From NCBI GenBank assembly GCA_963771715.1, contig CAVYUQ010000018.1, forward strand, positions 1-64,000: a stretch of DNA of 64,000 nucleotides. The letters are read 5' to 3'. The notes beneath the pieces were generated by a model. The model did no database searches. It was not told where the DNA came from and saw only the letters and a list, made by a program, of their open reading frames with translations. This DNA is from JACVRW01 sp963771715 (GTDB lineage Bacteria > Actinomycetota > Thermoleophilia > Solirubrobacterales > Thermoleophilaceae). Shown here in pieces: positions 28,840 to 39,189 of the stretch. Position 1 is the stretch's first letter; every line of letters starts with the position of its first letter. Both the position numbers and the translations under genes were made by a program.

Positions 28840-30089
28840 TCTGTTCGTGGAGGAGGCGGCCGAACCGGGCCACCCGCTCTGGCGCCGGGGCCGCCTCCAC
28901 CCACGTCCGGAGCAGCGCCTCGCCTTCGGCGTAGACGAAGACGTACGTCCGCCAGAGCGGGTGCTCGATGAACTCGAGCCGCTTGGCGGCGACCTCGGGC
29001 GGGTAGCCGCCGAGCTCCTGCAGGTACTCGAGCACGTCGTCGTGGGACCGGCCGTCGGCGTGGCGCAGGAACGCCGCGTTGCCACGGATGGCACCCATCG
29101 CCGCTCGGGCACCGGCGATCGTCGACCGCCAGCTCAGCCGTCTCGCGCGCCCCTACCGGGTCGCCCGCGACGGCCATGCCGGCACGATCGAACAGCTCGA
29201 CCAGGAGGTCCGCCCGCTCCTCGAGCGGAGCCGCGAAGGACGTTCCGAGGTCGGCCAAGCCTTCGCTGATCGGGCATTCGGGCGTGTTGATCAGCAGGAT
29301 CGACGCCTCCAGCCGGCCTGGCGATCGACGAGATCGGCCTCTTTCCAGGCATGCTCGAGATGGTGACCCGGGTACGTCTCGTGGGCGACGGTGATCACCA
29401 GCTCCGGCGCCCGGACCGGCAGGTCGGTGTTGAGGTCCACGCGCGACCGACCGCCGCCGTCGTACCAGTTGTAGCCCGACCACGGCTGGCCCGTGACGAG
29501 CGAGACCCGCAGGTCCTCGCCCGGCGGCAGGCCGAACAGCCGAGCAGCTCGCTCCCGGAACCGCTCGACCAGCCAGTCGACGACGGCCGGCAGCCGATCC
29601 ACCGGCACCTCGAGGCCCCGGTCCCAGGCCGTGATCCGCTCGTTCAGGGGACCGACGCCCGGGCAGTCGCGCGTCCAGGACCGCCAGGGCGTCGCGGAAC
29701 TCCGCCTCGTCGTGTCGCGGTGGCGCGAACCCCATCGTGCGCGCAACGAGCTCCTCGTACGGCAGCGTGTCTCCATCGAGGCCGGCCGCATGCGCCTCCA
29801 GCGCCCGTAGCTGGGCGGTCAGCCAGTCGCGCCGATCCGGGTCCTCCACGTCGCGCGCGACGCGGTCTGTGAGCGAGATGGCGTCCGCGCGGAGGCGGGC
29901 CGGGGCGCGGAGCTGTTCCGTGTCGACCCGCGCCTTGAGTGCCGCCGGGCCGAAGTAGCCATCGACGAGTCCCGGGATGCGCTGGTCCAACCGGAGCGCG
30001 AGCAGCAGGTAGTCCTCGGCGATCGGGTCCGGCTCGGGGACCTGGCGCGTGCCACCGACCGCGGGGACCAGCGTGCGTGCGGCCGTCAC
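28808..30089 (-). CDS. DUF885-family zinc peptidase-like protein, frameshifts
   Basis: The repaired protein of about 426 residues contains VAHETYPGHHLEH, the metal-binding motif of DUF885 proteins. Other family segments are GYFGPAALKARVD near the N-terminus, WSGYNWYDGGGRSRVDLNTD, and a C-terminal helical region (HADGRSHDDVLEYLQELGGY). Frame changes lie near 29660, 29320 and 29125. GTG 30089 is chosen because GGAG lies just upstream and GTGA would overlap a repaired upstream stop. These proteins are thought to be intracellular metallopeptidases of unknown specificity. No signal peptide is seen. Confidence 0.72.
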
Positions 30090-30635
30090 CGCTCCATCCG
30101 GTCGGGACCGCGGAGCGCGGCGCTCCCCGTGGTCCCGATGCGCGTCGGCCTCGCGCCGCGCCTTGGCCAGGCGATCGGCGAGCGTCGGGTCGGCCGGCAG
30201 GCCGCTTCGGTCGGGGGCGCGGTCGGGCGCTCGGTCGGGGGCGGCGGTGCCCTCCGCGGGTGCTTCGGTGACACCCGGCCGTGGCGCGCTGGCGTCGCCC
30301 AGCCCCGGGCCGCCGGTCTCGCCGACGAACGGCATGTGCTGGCGCTCCACGGCATCGAGGCTCATCCGCAGCGCCGCGTTCTTCTGCGTGGCGACCTCGC
30401 GGACGTAGGCCGCTTCCTCGTCTGGGGTCATGGCCCGGCCGCGCACGATGCCCTTGGGCTTGCCGACGAGCAGCCACGCCAGGTGGTAGCGGTCCATGCT
30501 GCCCCACGCTCGCGACAACAGGTCGTCCGACAGCTGCAGCCAGGTCTGCAGCGCTCCGTGGGACGGTTGCTCTTGGAGCCGCTCGCCCTCCCCGATGAGC
30601 TGCCGCGTCCGGTCGATGAGCTCGTCGCGGGTCAC
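30086..30635 (-). CDS. Hypothetical protein between pabC-like and DUF885 genes, one inferred frameshift
   Basis: As given, one frame runs without a stop from the aminotransferase through this region into DUF885. A separate gene is likely, because GTG at 30635 and GTG at 30089 each form GTGA with a stop in the next frame, the same coupling seen elsewhere here. The product would have about 182 residues. The helical core is WLQLSDDLLSRAWGSMDRYH and QKNAALRMSLDAVERQHMP. A Pro/Ala/Asp-rich linker with an APDR repeat and a charged C-terminus follow. The family is not recognised. A true fusion to the aminotransferase cannot be excluded. Confidence 0.45.
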
Positions 30636-31554
30636 GCGCGGCCCCGCGCCCCTGATCATCGCCTCGCGGTCGGCCCGCGCGCGCAGCGTCCAGGCCCCGG
30701 GCACGCCATCGCCGATGGGCGAACCCTCGAACGCGGTCACCGGCAGGATCCCGGCCACGCTGGAGGAAAGGAACGCCTCCCGGGCGTTCGCGATGTCCTC
30801 GCGGGTCAGCGCACCCTCGAACGGGCGCAGTCCGACGCGCGCCTCCCCACTCGAGCAGCCACGAGCGGGTCGTGCCGGGCAGGATCGCGCACTCGAGCGA
30901 GGGCGTGGCCAGCTCCAGCGCCCGTCGCCGGCCGCGACCGGACGAGGAAGATGTTCGCGGACGTCCCCTCCGACACGTGGTCGTCGACGGTCATGAACAG
31001 GGCGTCGTCGGCGCCGGCGCGGCGTGCCTCGAGGCGGGCGTAGACGTACTCCGCCCGGGACGTGGTCTTGAGCGTCGCCAGCGGGTTCTGCGGATCGCGC
31101 CGGACGGCGGACGCGATGAGGTGCAGGCCGCGCTCCAGGTGGGCATCCGGTACCGGCGCGACCGGCCAGGCCTGGATCACGACCGTGGCCGGCACGACCT
31201 CGTCGGGTGGCAGCACGCCACGCGTTCGGAACGCCCCGCGCGAGACGGTGATCCGGATCGAGGCATCGCCCTCGGGGCCGTCGAGGCCGTCCGCTGCGAG
31301 GAGCGCGTCGATGCCGGCCGCCAGGCCGCTCGTCGATGTCGGCCGGGAGGCTCGATGTCGAGGCCCGGGGCGGACCGGTGCAGCCGGGCGAGGTGCTCGG
31401 CCAGCTCGGTCGGGCGTCCGCCGGTCGCGCGCAGCGTCTCGAAGATCCCGTCCCCCAGCTGGAACCCGCGATCGAAGGCGGAGAGGTGGCGATCCGCGGC
31501 CGGCAGGAGCTCACCGTCGACCCACACGTGCGTGCCGTCCCGAGCGTCGCTCAC
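30632..31554 (-). CDS. pabC: Class IV aminotransferase, aminodeoxychorismate lyase-like, frameshifts
   Basis: Segments in three frames give VWVDGELLPAADRHLSAFDR with RGFQLGDGIFETLRA at the N-terminus. Next come ASAVRRDPQNPLATLKTTSR, containing the PLP-region lysine, and the late motif DDHVSEGTSANIFLV. The C-terminal part is REAFLSSSVAGILPVTAFEG. These are typical of fold-type IV PLP enzymes. Frame changes lie near 31340, 30935 and 30850, with one more before the end. GTG 31554 overlaps the pabB stop as GTGA. With pabB next to it, aminodeoxychorismate lyase for 4-aminobenzoate (folate) synthesis is most likely. A branched-chain or D-amino acid aminotransferase is an alternative. Confidence 0.72.
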
Positions 31555-32982
31555 GCGATCTCCTCGCCGCCGATCGCACCGAGCGGCCCGCGCGCCTTGG
31601 CCACGGTCTCGTCCCATTCCGCGGCGGGGTCGCTCCCCCACGTGATCCCGCCACCGACATGGAGCGTGAGCCGGCGGCCGTCCGCAACGAAGGTCCGGAT
31701 CAGGATGCTGGTCTGCATCGCCCCATCCGGCCCGATCCAGCCCAGGGCACCGGTGTACGGGCCACGCCGGACCGGCTCGAGGCCCTCGAGGATCTCCATC
31801 GCGCGGATCTTCGGGGCGCCGGTGATCGAGCCGCCGGGGAAGCTCGCGGCGATCAGGTCGAACGCATCGCGACCGGGCGCGAGGCTGCCCGTCACGGTCG
31901 AGACGAGGTGCTGGACGGCGGCGGTCCGCTCGAGGCGGCAGAGGCGCGGCACGCGGACCGTCCCCGGCTCGCACACCCGCCCGAGGTCGTTGCGTAGCAC
32001 GTCGACGATCATCACGTTCTCGGCACGATCCTTGGCGCTGGCCAGCAGCTCGCAGGCCAGCGCGCGGTCCTCCGCGCGGTCGCGCCCGCGAGGTCGGGTG
32101 CCCTTGATCGGGTCGGTGGCGACCACGCCGTCGGCGTCGAGCGACAGGAATGGCTCGGGCGAGGCGGACAACAGGGCGCGGGGCCGGCCGGTCTCCTGGG
32201 ACGGCCCGAGGTCGAGGTACGCGGAGAACAGCGACGGGTCGCCGGTTCGGAGGCGCCGGTAAAGCGCCCACGGGTCGCCGGCATACGACGCCTCGAGCCG
32301 GCGAGTCAGGTTGGCCTGGTAGATGTCGCCGCCGGCGATGTGCTGGCGCACGCGCTCGACGCCGGCTTCGTACGCGGCGCGGGAGAGCGAGGACCGGAAC
32401 CGAAGGGCGTCGCCCGTCTCGCTCGGGCTCGTCGGGCGCCGGGTTCGTGGGCGTCGTCAGCCGCGCGTGGACCTCGTCCAGGCGCCGCGCCAGGCGCCGC
32501 CCGTCACCGTCCAGGGCGCGGCCTCCCAGCCACGCGTGCCCGGTCCGGCGGTCCCAGGCCACCACCCAGTCGTGGAGTGCGAGCCGCAGCGGGGGCAGCC
32601 CCTGATCGTCCTCGGCGACCGAGGGTAAGCGTTCCAGCACGTGGCCCAGGTCGTACCCCAGGAACCCGACGAGCCCGCCGAGGAATGGCGGCGCATGCGC
32701 TGGGAGCGGGGACGGGTCCAGTCGGGCCACGAGGCGCCGAGCGACCGCGAACGGGTCGGGCCCGGCCGCGGGCGCCTCGAGCACGGCCACCGGGTCGGCA
32801 GTCAGGTAGGTCCATCGGGCGTTGCGTCCCGGGCGCGCGCTCTCGAGCAGGGCGAGCCCCGGGAGGTCGCGGAAGGCCTCCGCAGCATCGATCGCGCGAG
32901 CTCCGGCGATCCGGTCCGGCAGGCGTCGCAGGCGCAGCGGGGCCGTGGGGGAACCAGGGACGTTCGGGCCGACGGGGATCAC
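31551..32982 (-). CDS. pabB: Aminodeoxychorismate/anthranilate synthase component I, one frameshift
   Basis: The repaired protein has about 476 residues. The chorismate-binding half shows AGGDIYQANLTRRLEAS, PIKGTRPRG, ENVMIVDVLRNDLGRV and FPGGSITGAPKIRAMEIL, all catalytic signatures of the family. The N-terminal half has PFLGGLVGFLGYDLGHVLE. One indel lies near 32400. The IYQANLT form and the class IV aminotransferase downstream favour PabB over TrpE. GTG 32982 lies 6 bases after a TATCAT box. It makes 4-amino-4-deoxychorismate from chorismate, with ammonia or a glutaminase partner not present here. The product feeds folate, which the sarcosine enzymes also need. Confidence 0.85.
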
Positions 32983-33065
32983 GCCGGGATGATACGGCGG
33001 GTCGCCGCGCGGCGGCCTCGGCGAGCGCGGAACGTCGCAGACTCGCGCCCGCTACAGTCTGCCCG
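32983..33065. promoter_or_regulatory. Divergent leaderless promoter pair
   Basis: On the minus strand TATCAT at 32994-32989 is followed by 6 bases and GTG 32982 of pabB. On the plus strand TACAGT at 33053-33058 is followed by 7 bases and ATG 33066 of the peptidase. This is the third divergent gap in the window with the same spacing. Confidence 0.55.
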
Positions 33066-34191
33066 ATGCGTGCACGAGACCTCGGGATCCGGATCGGCCT
33101 GGGCACGCCAGGCCCGCTCAACGCCATCACCGACGTAGCCGGCGTGACCGTCGGTCACACGACGCTGATCCGCGGCGACGGGCCGCTGGTCGTCGGCGAG
33201 GGACCGGTCCGGACCGGTGTCACCGTCGTCTGCCCGCGCGGCGCCGCCGACTGGCGTGAGCCGGTCTTCGCGGGCTGTCACCGGCTCAACGGCAACGGTG
33301 AGCTGACCGGCCTCGAGTGGGTCCGCGAATCGGGGATGCTCACGACCCCGATCGCGATCACGAACACCCACAGCGTCGGCATCGTGCGCGACGCCCTGGT
33401 CGCGGCGTCCGTCCAGAAGGATCGGACGGAGACCTACTGGGCGTTGCCCGTCGTGGGCGAGACATACGACGGGCTGCTGAACGACATCAACGGATTCCAC
33501 GTCCGCGCCGAGCACGTCCACCAGGCCCTGGAGGCGGCTGCGGGCGGGCCGGTCGAGGAGGGCACGGTCGGCGGCGGCACCGGGATGGTCTGCCACGAGT
33601 TCAAGGGCGGCATCGGGACGGCGTCACGGGTCATCGCCGCCGAAGCGGGCGGCTACACCGCCGGCGCGCTCGTCCAGGCCAACTACGGCAAGCGCAGACT
33701 GGCTGCGGATCGACGGCGTGCGGGTCGGCGAGGCGATCCCGGTCGTCGGAGGTGCCGAGTCCCTGGGGCGACCGGCGCGCGACCGCCAGCGCCATCGCCG
33801 GGCTCGGGCTCGATCATCGTCGTCGTCGCGACCGATGCGCCGCTGCTCCCCCACCAGTGCGAGCGGCTGGCGCAGCGCGCCGGGCTCGGGATCGCCCGGG
33901 CCGGCGGCACCGGCGGCCACACGAGCGGCGACCTGTTCATCGCCTTCGCGACCGGCAATCGACTGCCGACCGCCCGCGACGACGAGGCGCCGGGGAGCGC
34001 GCCGTACGACGTTCGCGCGGTCGGCGGCTCGGTCATCGACCTGCTCTTCGACGCCGTCATCGAGTCGGTCGAGGAAGCGATCGTCAACGCGCTGGTCGCG
34101 GCCACGACGGTCGTCGGCCGCGACGGGATCACCGCGCATGCCCTGCCGCACGACCGGCGTCCGCGAGGCGATGGCCGCCCACGCTCGATGA
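33066..34191 (+). CDS. P1-family (DmpA-like) N-terminal-nucleophile peptidase, frameshifts
   Basis: The protein begins LGTPGPLNAITDVAGVTVGH, the usual P1 N-terminus. It continues through GTVGGGTGMVCHEFKGGIGT and then GSIIVVVATDAPLLPHQ. In DmpA and BapA the precursor cleaves itself before a Ser at this last motif to free the nucleophile. Here that Ser lies near residue 250 of about 375, the expected place. Indels lie near 33700, 33790 and 34155; the end is EAMAAHAR and TGA 34189-34191. Members are aminopeptidases/esterases or beta-peptidases. The stop overlaps the next start as ATGA. Confidence 0.85.
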
Positions 34192-35042
34192 ACCTGCGGC
34201 CGGCGAGGCCCGAGGACGTCCCGGCACTTGCGGCGATCCTCGCCGCCAACCACGAGCCGATGGACTGGCCCGACCTGCCCGGCGCTCGGCTGGCCGTATC
34301 TCGAGCATCTCGTCGCTCGCGCCCGGACGACGCTCGCCGAAGCCGACGAAGCGGTCGTGGGCTTTGGCGGTTCCGTGCCGGTCGGGCGCCAGGACGTGCG
34401 GTTCCTGACAGACCTGTTCGTCGATCCGGGACGCCAGTCGAAGGGTGCGGGACGGGCCATCCTCGCGGCGCTCCTCGATGGGTCGGTCGAGCGGATGACC
34501 TTCTCATCCGCGGACGAGCGGGCGCTCGGGCTGTACATCCGGGCGGGCATGCGGCCGTGGTGGCCGCTGCTGTACGTCGAGATCGCCGCCAGGAGGCTCG
34601 GCGGCCATGACCCGGGTGTGGAGATCGGCTACGGCGGACGTCGGCGAGACCGTGCGCTGGTCGCAGGCGTGGACCGGCATCGACCGCTCGATCGATTTCG
34701 AGCACTACGCCTCGCTGCCCGAGGCCGCCGGCTTCATCGTGCGGGACGCGGGCGCGGTCGCCGCCGTGGGCTGGGCTCGACGCGAGCGCAAGCGATCGGA
34801 CGGTCGGTGGCTGGACCACGCATCCATCGCGCCCGACGCGGATCCCGTTCGTGCCGCGCTGGCGGTGCTCCGCGCAGCGGCGGCCGGCGGGCGGCCTGAC
34901 GGCGCCGATCCCCGGACCGCATCCCGCGGTGGCCCCGCTGCTCGAGCTCGGGGCGCGGATCGCCGGCCGTGACCAGTTCTGCGCCACGGACCCGGGGCTC
35001 GTGGACCCCGCGTTCCTGTTCCCCAACCCTGGGTTCCTCTAG
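34188..35042 (+). CDS. GNAT acetyltransferase with a second C-terminal domain, frameshifts
   Basis: Starts at ATG 34188, overlapping the peptidase stop. The first domain reads MNLRPARPEDVPALAAILAA, then FLTDLFVDPGRQSKGAGRAI (acetyl-CoA loop) and SSADERALGLYIRAGM. A second domain with GFIVRDAGAVAAVGWARRE and ending FLFPNPGFL follows in other frames. Indels lie near 34290, 34605 and 34890. The repaired length is about 284 residues, like two-domain GNAT proteins. The acceptor is unknown. Confidence 0.7.
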
Positions 35043-35123
35043 GCAGGCCGGCCGAGAGCGGGAATCGGAACGGCGCCCCGGGTCTCCCCGCGGCGCCGCG
35101 ATCCGTCGTGCCGGAACGTGACG

Positions 35124-35992
35124 CTAGTCGGCCACCCCAACGGCGACGGGCTTCTCGATCGGCACGCCGATCAGGCTGCCGTACTCGGTCCACGACCCGT
35201 CGTAGTTGCGGACCCGCTCGTAGCCGAGCAGCTCGTGCAGCACGAACCAGCTGTGCGACGACCGCTCGCCGATCCGGCAGTAGGCGATGACGTCCTTGTC
35301 GGGCGTCACGCCCTTGCTCTCGTACAGCGCCCGCAGGTCCTCGGCGTCCTTGAACGTGCCGTCTTCCTTGACGGTCTGCGCCCACGGGATCGAGGCCGCG
35401 CCCGGGATGCGTCCGGCGCGCTGGGCCGTCTCGCTCATGCCGGGCGGCGCGATGATCTCGCCGTTGTACTCGGCCGGGGAACGCACGTCGACGAGCGCCA
35501 GGCCGGCGTCGCCGAGGCGCGGCAGGATGTCGTCGCGGTAGGCCCGCAGCGCGAAGTCGGGCTCGGGAAGCTCGTAGCCGCGTCGGCGTCGTACGTCGGG
35601 ACGTCGGTCGACAGCGGCAGGCCGTTGTCGAGCCAGTACTTGCGCCCGCCGTTGAGGATCCGCACGTCGTCGTGCCCGTACAGCTTGAGCTGCCAGTAGG
35701 CCCAGGCGGCGAACCAGTTGTTGTTGTCGCCGTACAGGACGATGGTGGTGTCCGGGCCGATGCCCGACTCGGACAGGAGCTTGCTGAAGTCCTCGCGCGA
35801 CGCGATGTCGCGACGGATGCCGTCGGCGAGCTGGCTGGTCCAGTTCCAGGCGATGGCGCCCGGGATGTGGCTCTGCTCGTAGGCGGTGGTGTCCACGTCG
35901 ACTTCGACGAGGCGGACGTTCGGGTCGTTCGCGTGGGCCTGGGCCCAATCGGCATCGACGAGCGCGTCCTCGGTGGCGTACTGGCTGGTCAT
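35124..35992 (-). CDS. Thiosulfate sulfurtransferase (tandem rhodanese), one frameshift
   Basis: Two rhodanese domains. The N-terminal inactive one has VRLVEVDVDTTAYEQSHIPG and VLYGDNNNWFAAWAYW. The C-terminal one has LVDVRSPAEYNGEIIAPPG and the active-site loop CRIGERSS with its persulfide-forming Cys. An indel lies near 35575. The repaired length is about 289 residues. ATG 35992 has GGAGGG upstream. The enzyme transfers sulfur from thiosulfate or mercaptopyruvate to acceptors in the cytoplasm. Confidence 0.88.
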
Positions 35993-36076
35993 CCTGGGAT
36001 CCCTCCTGTGCATCTCTCTCGTGGAACGTGGAACGGGGACCGTGTTTCGGCGCGGGATCGGGGTCGCGGCGGTCGG

Positions 36077-36533
36077 TCAGTCTCGGGACGACGGTCGGTC
36101 GCGCCGGCTGAACTCGGCAAGCCGCTCGGTACAGTCCGCCGCGATGCGTTGTGCCTGGCGGACGATCCAGGGATCGACGCGGCTGGAATCCTCGATGGTC
36201 ACGACGGCACCGCTCGGGCCATCCTCGACGACGATCCCGGAGCTGTTGCGGTAGTCGGTCATCCAGTTGGCCTGGAGCTGCAGGACGACGTCGGCGATGA
36301 CCGGCACCGGGAACAGCCAGTCGAGATAGCTGGCGTTGAGTCGGTCGGCGAGGTCGGCGAGGCGGAGCGGTCGCCCGCGCTCGACGCGCGCCAGCAGGTC
36401 GATGACCCGGAGGGCCGTGAACGGGTCGCCGCTCTCGCCCACGTTGGGCGGGTCGATCGACCGGGTCGGGCAGGCCGGCGGGCGCCGGTCGCAGCGGGCC
36501 GAGGCCGATGGTGACGGGAGGCGCTTCGGTCAC
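36077..36533 (-). CDS. Hypothetical protein with a winged-helix-like N-terminal part, one frameshift
   Basis: GTG 36533 begins VTEAPPVTIGLGPLRPAPAG. After an indel near 36450 the frame continues with DPFTALRVIDLLARVERGRP and LRLADLADRLNASYLDWLF, a helix-turn-helix-like arrangement, then a charged C-terminal tail. The repaired length is about 151 residues. It is upstream of the rhodanese on the same strand, 84 bases away, and divergent from the SDR gene. A role in regulating the rhodanese is possible but unproven. Confidence 0.5.
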
Positions 36534-36640
36534 GGGTTCTCGATCTCCGAGTGAACGACTAGGGGTTGCCGAGTCTAGCGCAGGCGCCGGGACGGGTCCA
36601 CCACATCCACCGAGTCGAGCGCCGCGCCGCGCCGGCTCGT

Positions 36641-36670
36641 TACCATCGCCGGACGCAGCGGGAGGAAGGC
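36641..36670 (+). promoter_or_regulatory. Promoter box and ribosome site of the SDR gene
   Basis: TACCAT at 36641-36646 would place the transcript start near 36653. The Shine-Dalgarno GGAGGAAGG at 36661-36669 precedes ATG 36671. This gene therefore has a short normal leader, unlike the leaderless starts elsewhere. Confidence 0.45.
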
Positions 36671-37436
36671 ATGGGCCGATCGGCCGGCAAGGTCGCACTC
36701 ATCACGGGCGGCGCCGGGGCCATCGGTGCAGCAACCGCGCGCCGGTTCGCGTCCGACGGCGCGACCGTCGTCGTGGCGGACCGGGACAGCGCAGGGGCCG
36801 GCCAGGTCGCCGCCGCCCTGCGCGAGGGTGGGGCCAAGGCTCTCGGCGTCGCAGTCGATGTTGCATCGGATGCAAGCGTGGCGGCGCTGGTTGCACAGGT
36901 CTCGGCGGAGTACGGCCGGATCGACATCCTGTTCACCTGTGCGGGCGTCCTCGTGTCCGGGTCCGTCACGGAGACGTCCCTGTCCGACTGGGACCGCACC
37001 CTGGCCGTGAACCTGACCGGACCGTTCCTCGCCTCGCGACACGTGGTTCCGGTGATGGTCGCGAATGGCGGCGGGTCGATCGTCCACATGAGCTCGACCG
37101 CCGGGCTGGTCGGGGAGACCTCGATCGCCGCGTACTGCGCGAGCAAGGGCGGCGTCCTGATGCTCGCGCGCCAGATGGCGCTCGACTACGCGCGCCAGGG
37201 GGTGCGCGTCAACGTGATCTGCCCGGGCTGGATCGACACACCATTCAACGATCCCGCGATCGAGGCAGCCGGAGGGAAGGCCGCCCTGCTGCCGTTCGTG
37301 GACCTGATGGTGCCGCAAGGCCGACAAGGGTCGCCCGACGAGGTAGCCGACGTCGTCGCCTTCCTGGCCTCCGACGAAGCGCGGCTCATGACCGGCGCCA
37401 TCGTGACGGTCGACGGAGGGCTCGACCGCCCAGTAG
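36671..37436 (+). CDS. Short-chain dehydrogenase/reductase, one single-base insertion near the end
   Basis: A classical SDR of about 254 residues. It has a TGGAGAIG cofactor loop at residue 13, a CAGV segment, the catalytic Ser in HMSSTAGLV, and Tyr and Lys in AAYCASKGG, then PGWIDTPF. As given, the frame runs past the expected end. Removing one base near 37422 turns DGGLDRPVG into DGGLTAQ followed by TAG at 37434-37436, the canonical SDR ending. That makes a one-base insertion nearly certain. The substrate is unknown; an APC permease gene follows. Confidence 0.88.
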
Positions 37437-37543
37437 GCGCCACACAACGACATGGCCCGCATTCTGTCGCTCACCGACATTGTTGCCCGCGGAGCCCACG
37501 CGTAGCCTCGGCCGGGGTGCTACTGGCCACGAGGAGGGACAGC

Positions 37544-39162
37544 GTGAGCGAGGCAGTGATCGGACCCGGCGCGGCGACGCCGGCGCCCGGGGCAGGTGTT
37601 CAGCCGCGAATCGTCCGGGTTCGTCCGGGTCGGATCGCCGTGGCGGATGTTGCTCCTGAACGTCGCCAACGTGGGCGTCGTCTACATCATGTTCACGTAC
37701 TGGGCGCACCCCGCGGTGTTCCCCCAGAGCAACCTGCTGCTCGCCATCCCGATCGCGGCGGCCTTCGCCCTGCCGTTCAACCTGCTCTACGGGATGCTTG
37801 CCTCGATCATGCCCCGGACCGGCAGCGAGTACGTCTTCCTGTCGAGGACCTTCCACCCGGCGATCGGGTTCATGGCGAGTTTCGCCGCCGCCATGAGCCA
37901 GTCCTTCTGGGTGGGCATCGGCGGGTACTGGATCGCGCAGTTCGTCATCGGGCCCATGTTCAGCTCATACGGCGCGGTGAGTGGCAACGAGGCCATCTCC
38001 GCCATCGGCGCCTGGGCGAGCGAACCGAACACGTGGTTCATCTTCGGCACCCTGTTCATCATCCTGATGGCATCGCTCAATATCCGAGGGCTGCGCGCAT
38101 ACCTCAAGTTCCAGGACATCAACTGGATCATCGGCGCGGCGACCGGCATCGTGCTGCTGGCCGTCTTCCTCATGGCCACGACCACGGCATTCCAGGCCGG
38201 GTACGACCGGTATGCCGCCGCGACGGGCGTGCCCGGTTACCAGGCGACGCTCGATCTCGCGGCCGCCGGTGGGATGCCGACCGGCATCACGCTGACCGAC
38301 ACCCTGGGCATCATCCCGATCATCTGGCTCATCGCCTGGGCCTCGACCTACGTCGGCGGCGAGGTCCGGACCCCGACGAAGACGCAACTCCGCGCCACGG
38401 TCGGCGGGATGCTGCTGTACGCGGGGATCGCGTGGGTCCTGTTCTTTGCGATCTCGAATGCCGTCACGGTCGACTTCAACCAGGCGCTGGCGTGGCTCAG
38501 CTACAACCCCCCGGCGGACACGACCGTCGAGGCCTATCCCGTGTTCATGCTCTACGCCGGGGTGCTCATCGACAACCTGCCCTTGTTCCTGCTGGTGGCC
38601 GCCGGGCTGGTCGTGTGGAGTTACCTGTGGATCCCCTCCGCGATGATCATCGCGACGCGGGCGATGTTCGCCTGGTCGTTCGACCGGCTCGCGCCCGAGA
38701 AGCTGTCCGAGGTCCATCCTCGATACAACTCGCCATGGGTCGCGGTCATCGTGGTCTCGATCATCGGCGAGGCGTTCCTGATCCTGTACCACATCGGGGT
38801 CTTCAAGTTCCTGACGCCAGCCCTCGCCTACTACGTGGTGTTCTGGCTGGTATCGCTGTGCGGCCTCCTGTTCCCCTATCTCGCACGCACGCGGCCGTTG
38901 CTGGAGCAGAGCGCCGTCAACTGGCGGGTCGCCGGGATCCCGGTCATGTCGATCTGTGGAGCGATCGGCCTCCTCTACTTCAGCATCGGGTTGTTCTTCA
39001 TGCTGACCAACGACCTGCTGTTCCTCAACACGCCCGGAGCAGCTTCTGACGACCGCCCTGCAGTTCATCGTTCCGCTCGGGATCTTCTTCGCTGCCCGCG
39101 CCTATCGACAGCGGCAGGGCCTGCCGATCGATGCGGCGTTCCGTGAGATCCCGCCAGAGTGA
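37544..39162 (+). CDS. APC-superfamily amino acid permease, two frameshifts
   Basis: The start is GTG 37544 behind GAGGAGG. An indel near 37597 joins the short lead to SSGFVRVGSPWRMLLLNVAN. About 12 hydrophobic spans follow, including MPRTGSEYVFLSRTFHPAIG, the conserved early APC loop, and IIPIIWLIAWASTYVGGEVR. A second indel near 39045 leads to LLTTALQFIVPLGIFFAARA and a stop at 39160-39162. The repaired length is about 539 residues. It likely imports an amino acid or amine. Its neighbours do not define the substrate. Confidence 0.85.
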
Positions 39163-39189
39163 TGGGATGCGACCGGGTCCGGCCTCGGG

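Noticed and set aside
30180..30260. Tandem GGTCGGGGGCG-like repeats
   Set aside because: They encode a low-complexity APDR linker in the hypothetical protein and are too short and irregular for a repeat element.
32340..34610. A 756-codon frame across the pabB, peptidase and acetyltransferase genes
   Set aside because: Its first part is antisense to pabB. The peptidase start at 33066 with its TACAGT box and family N-terminus defines the real gene.
36566..39049. An 827-codon frame joining the SDR and the permease region
   Set aside because: Only the first third is the SDR. The rest is out-of-frame translation of the permease caused by a one-base insertion that removes the SDR stop.
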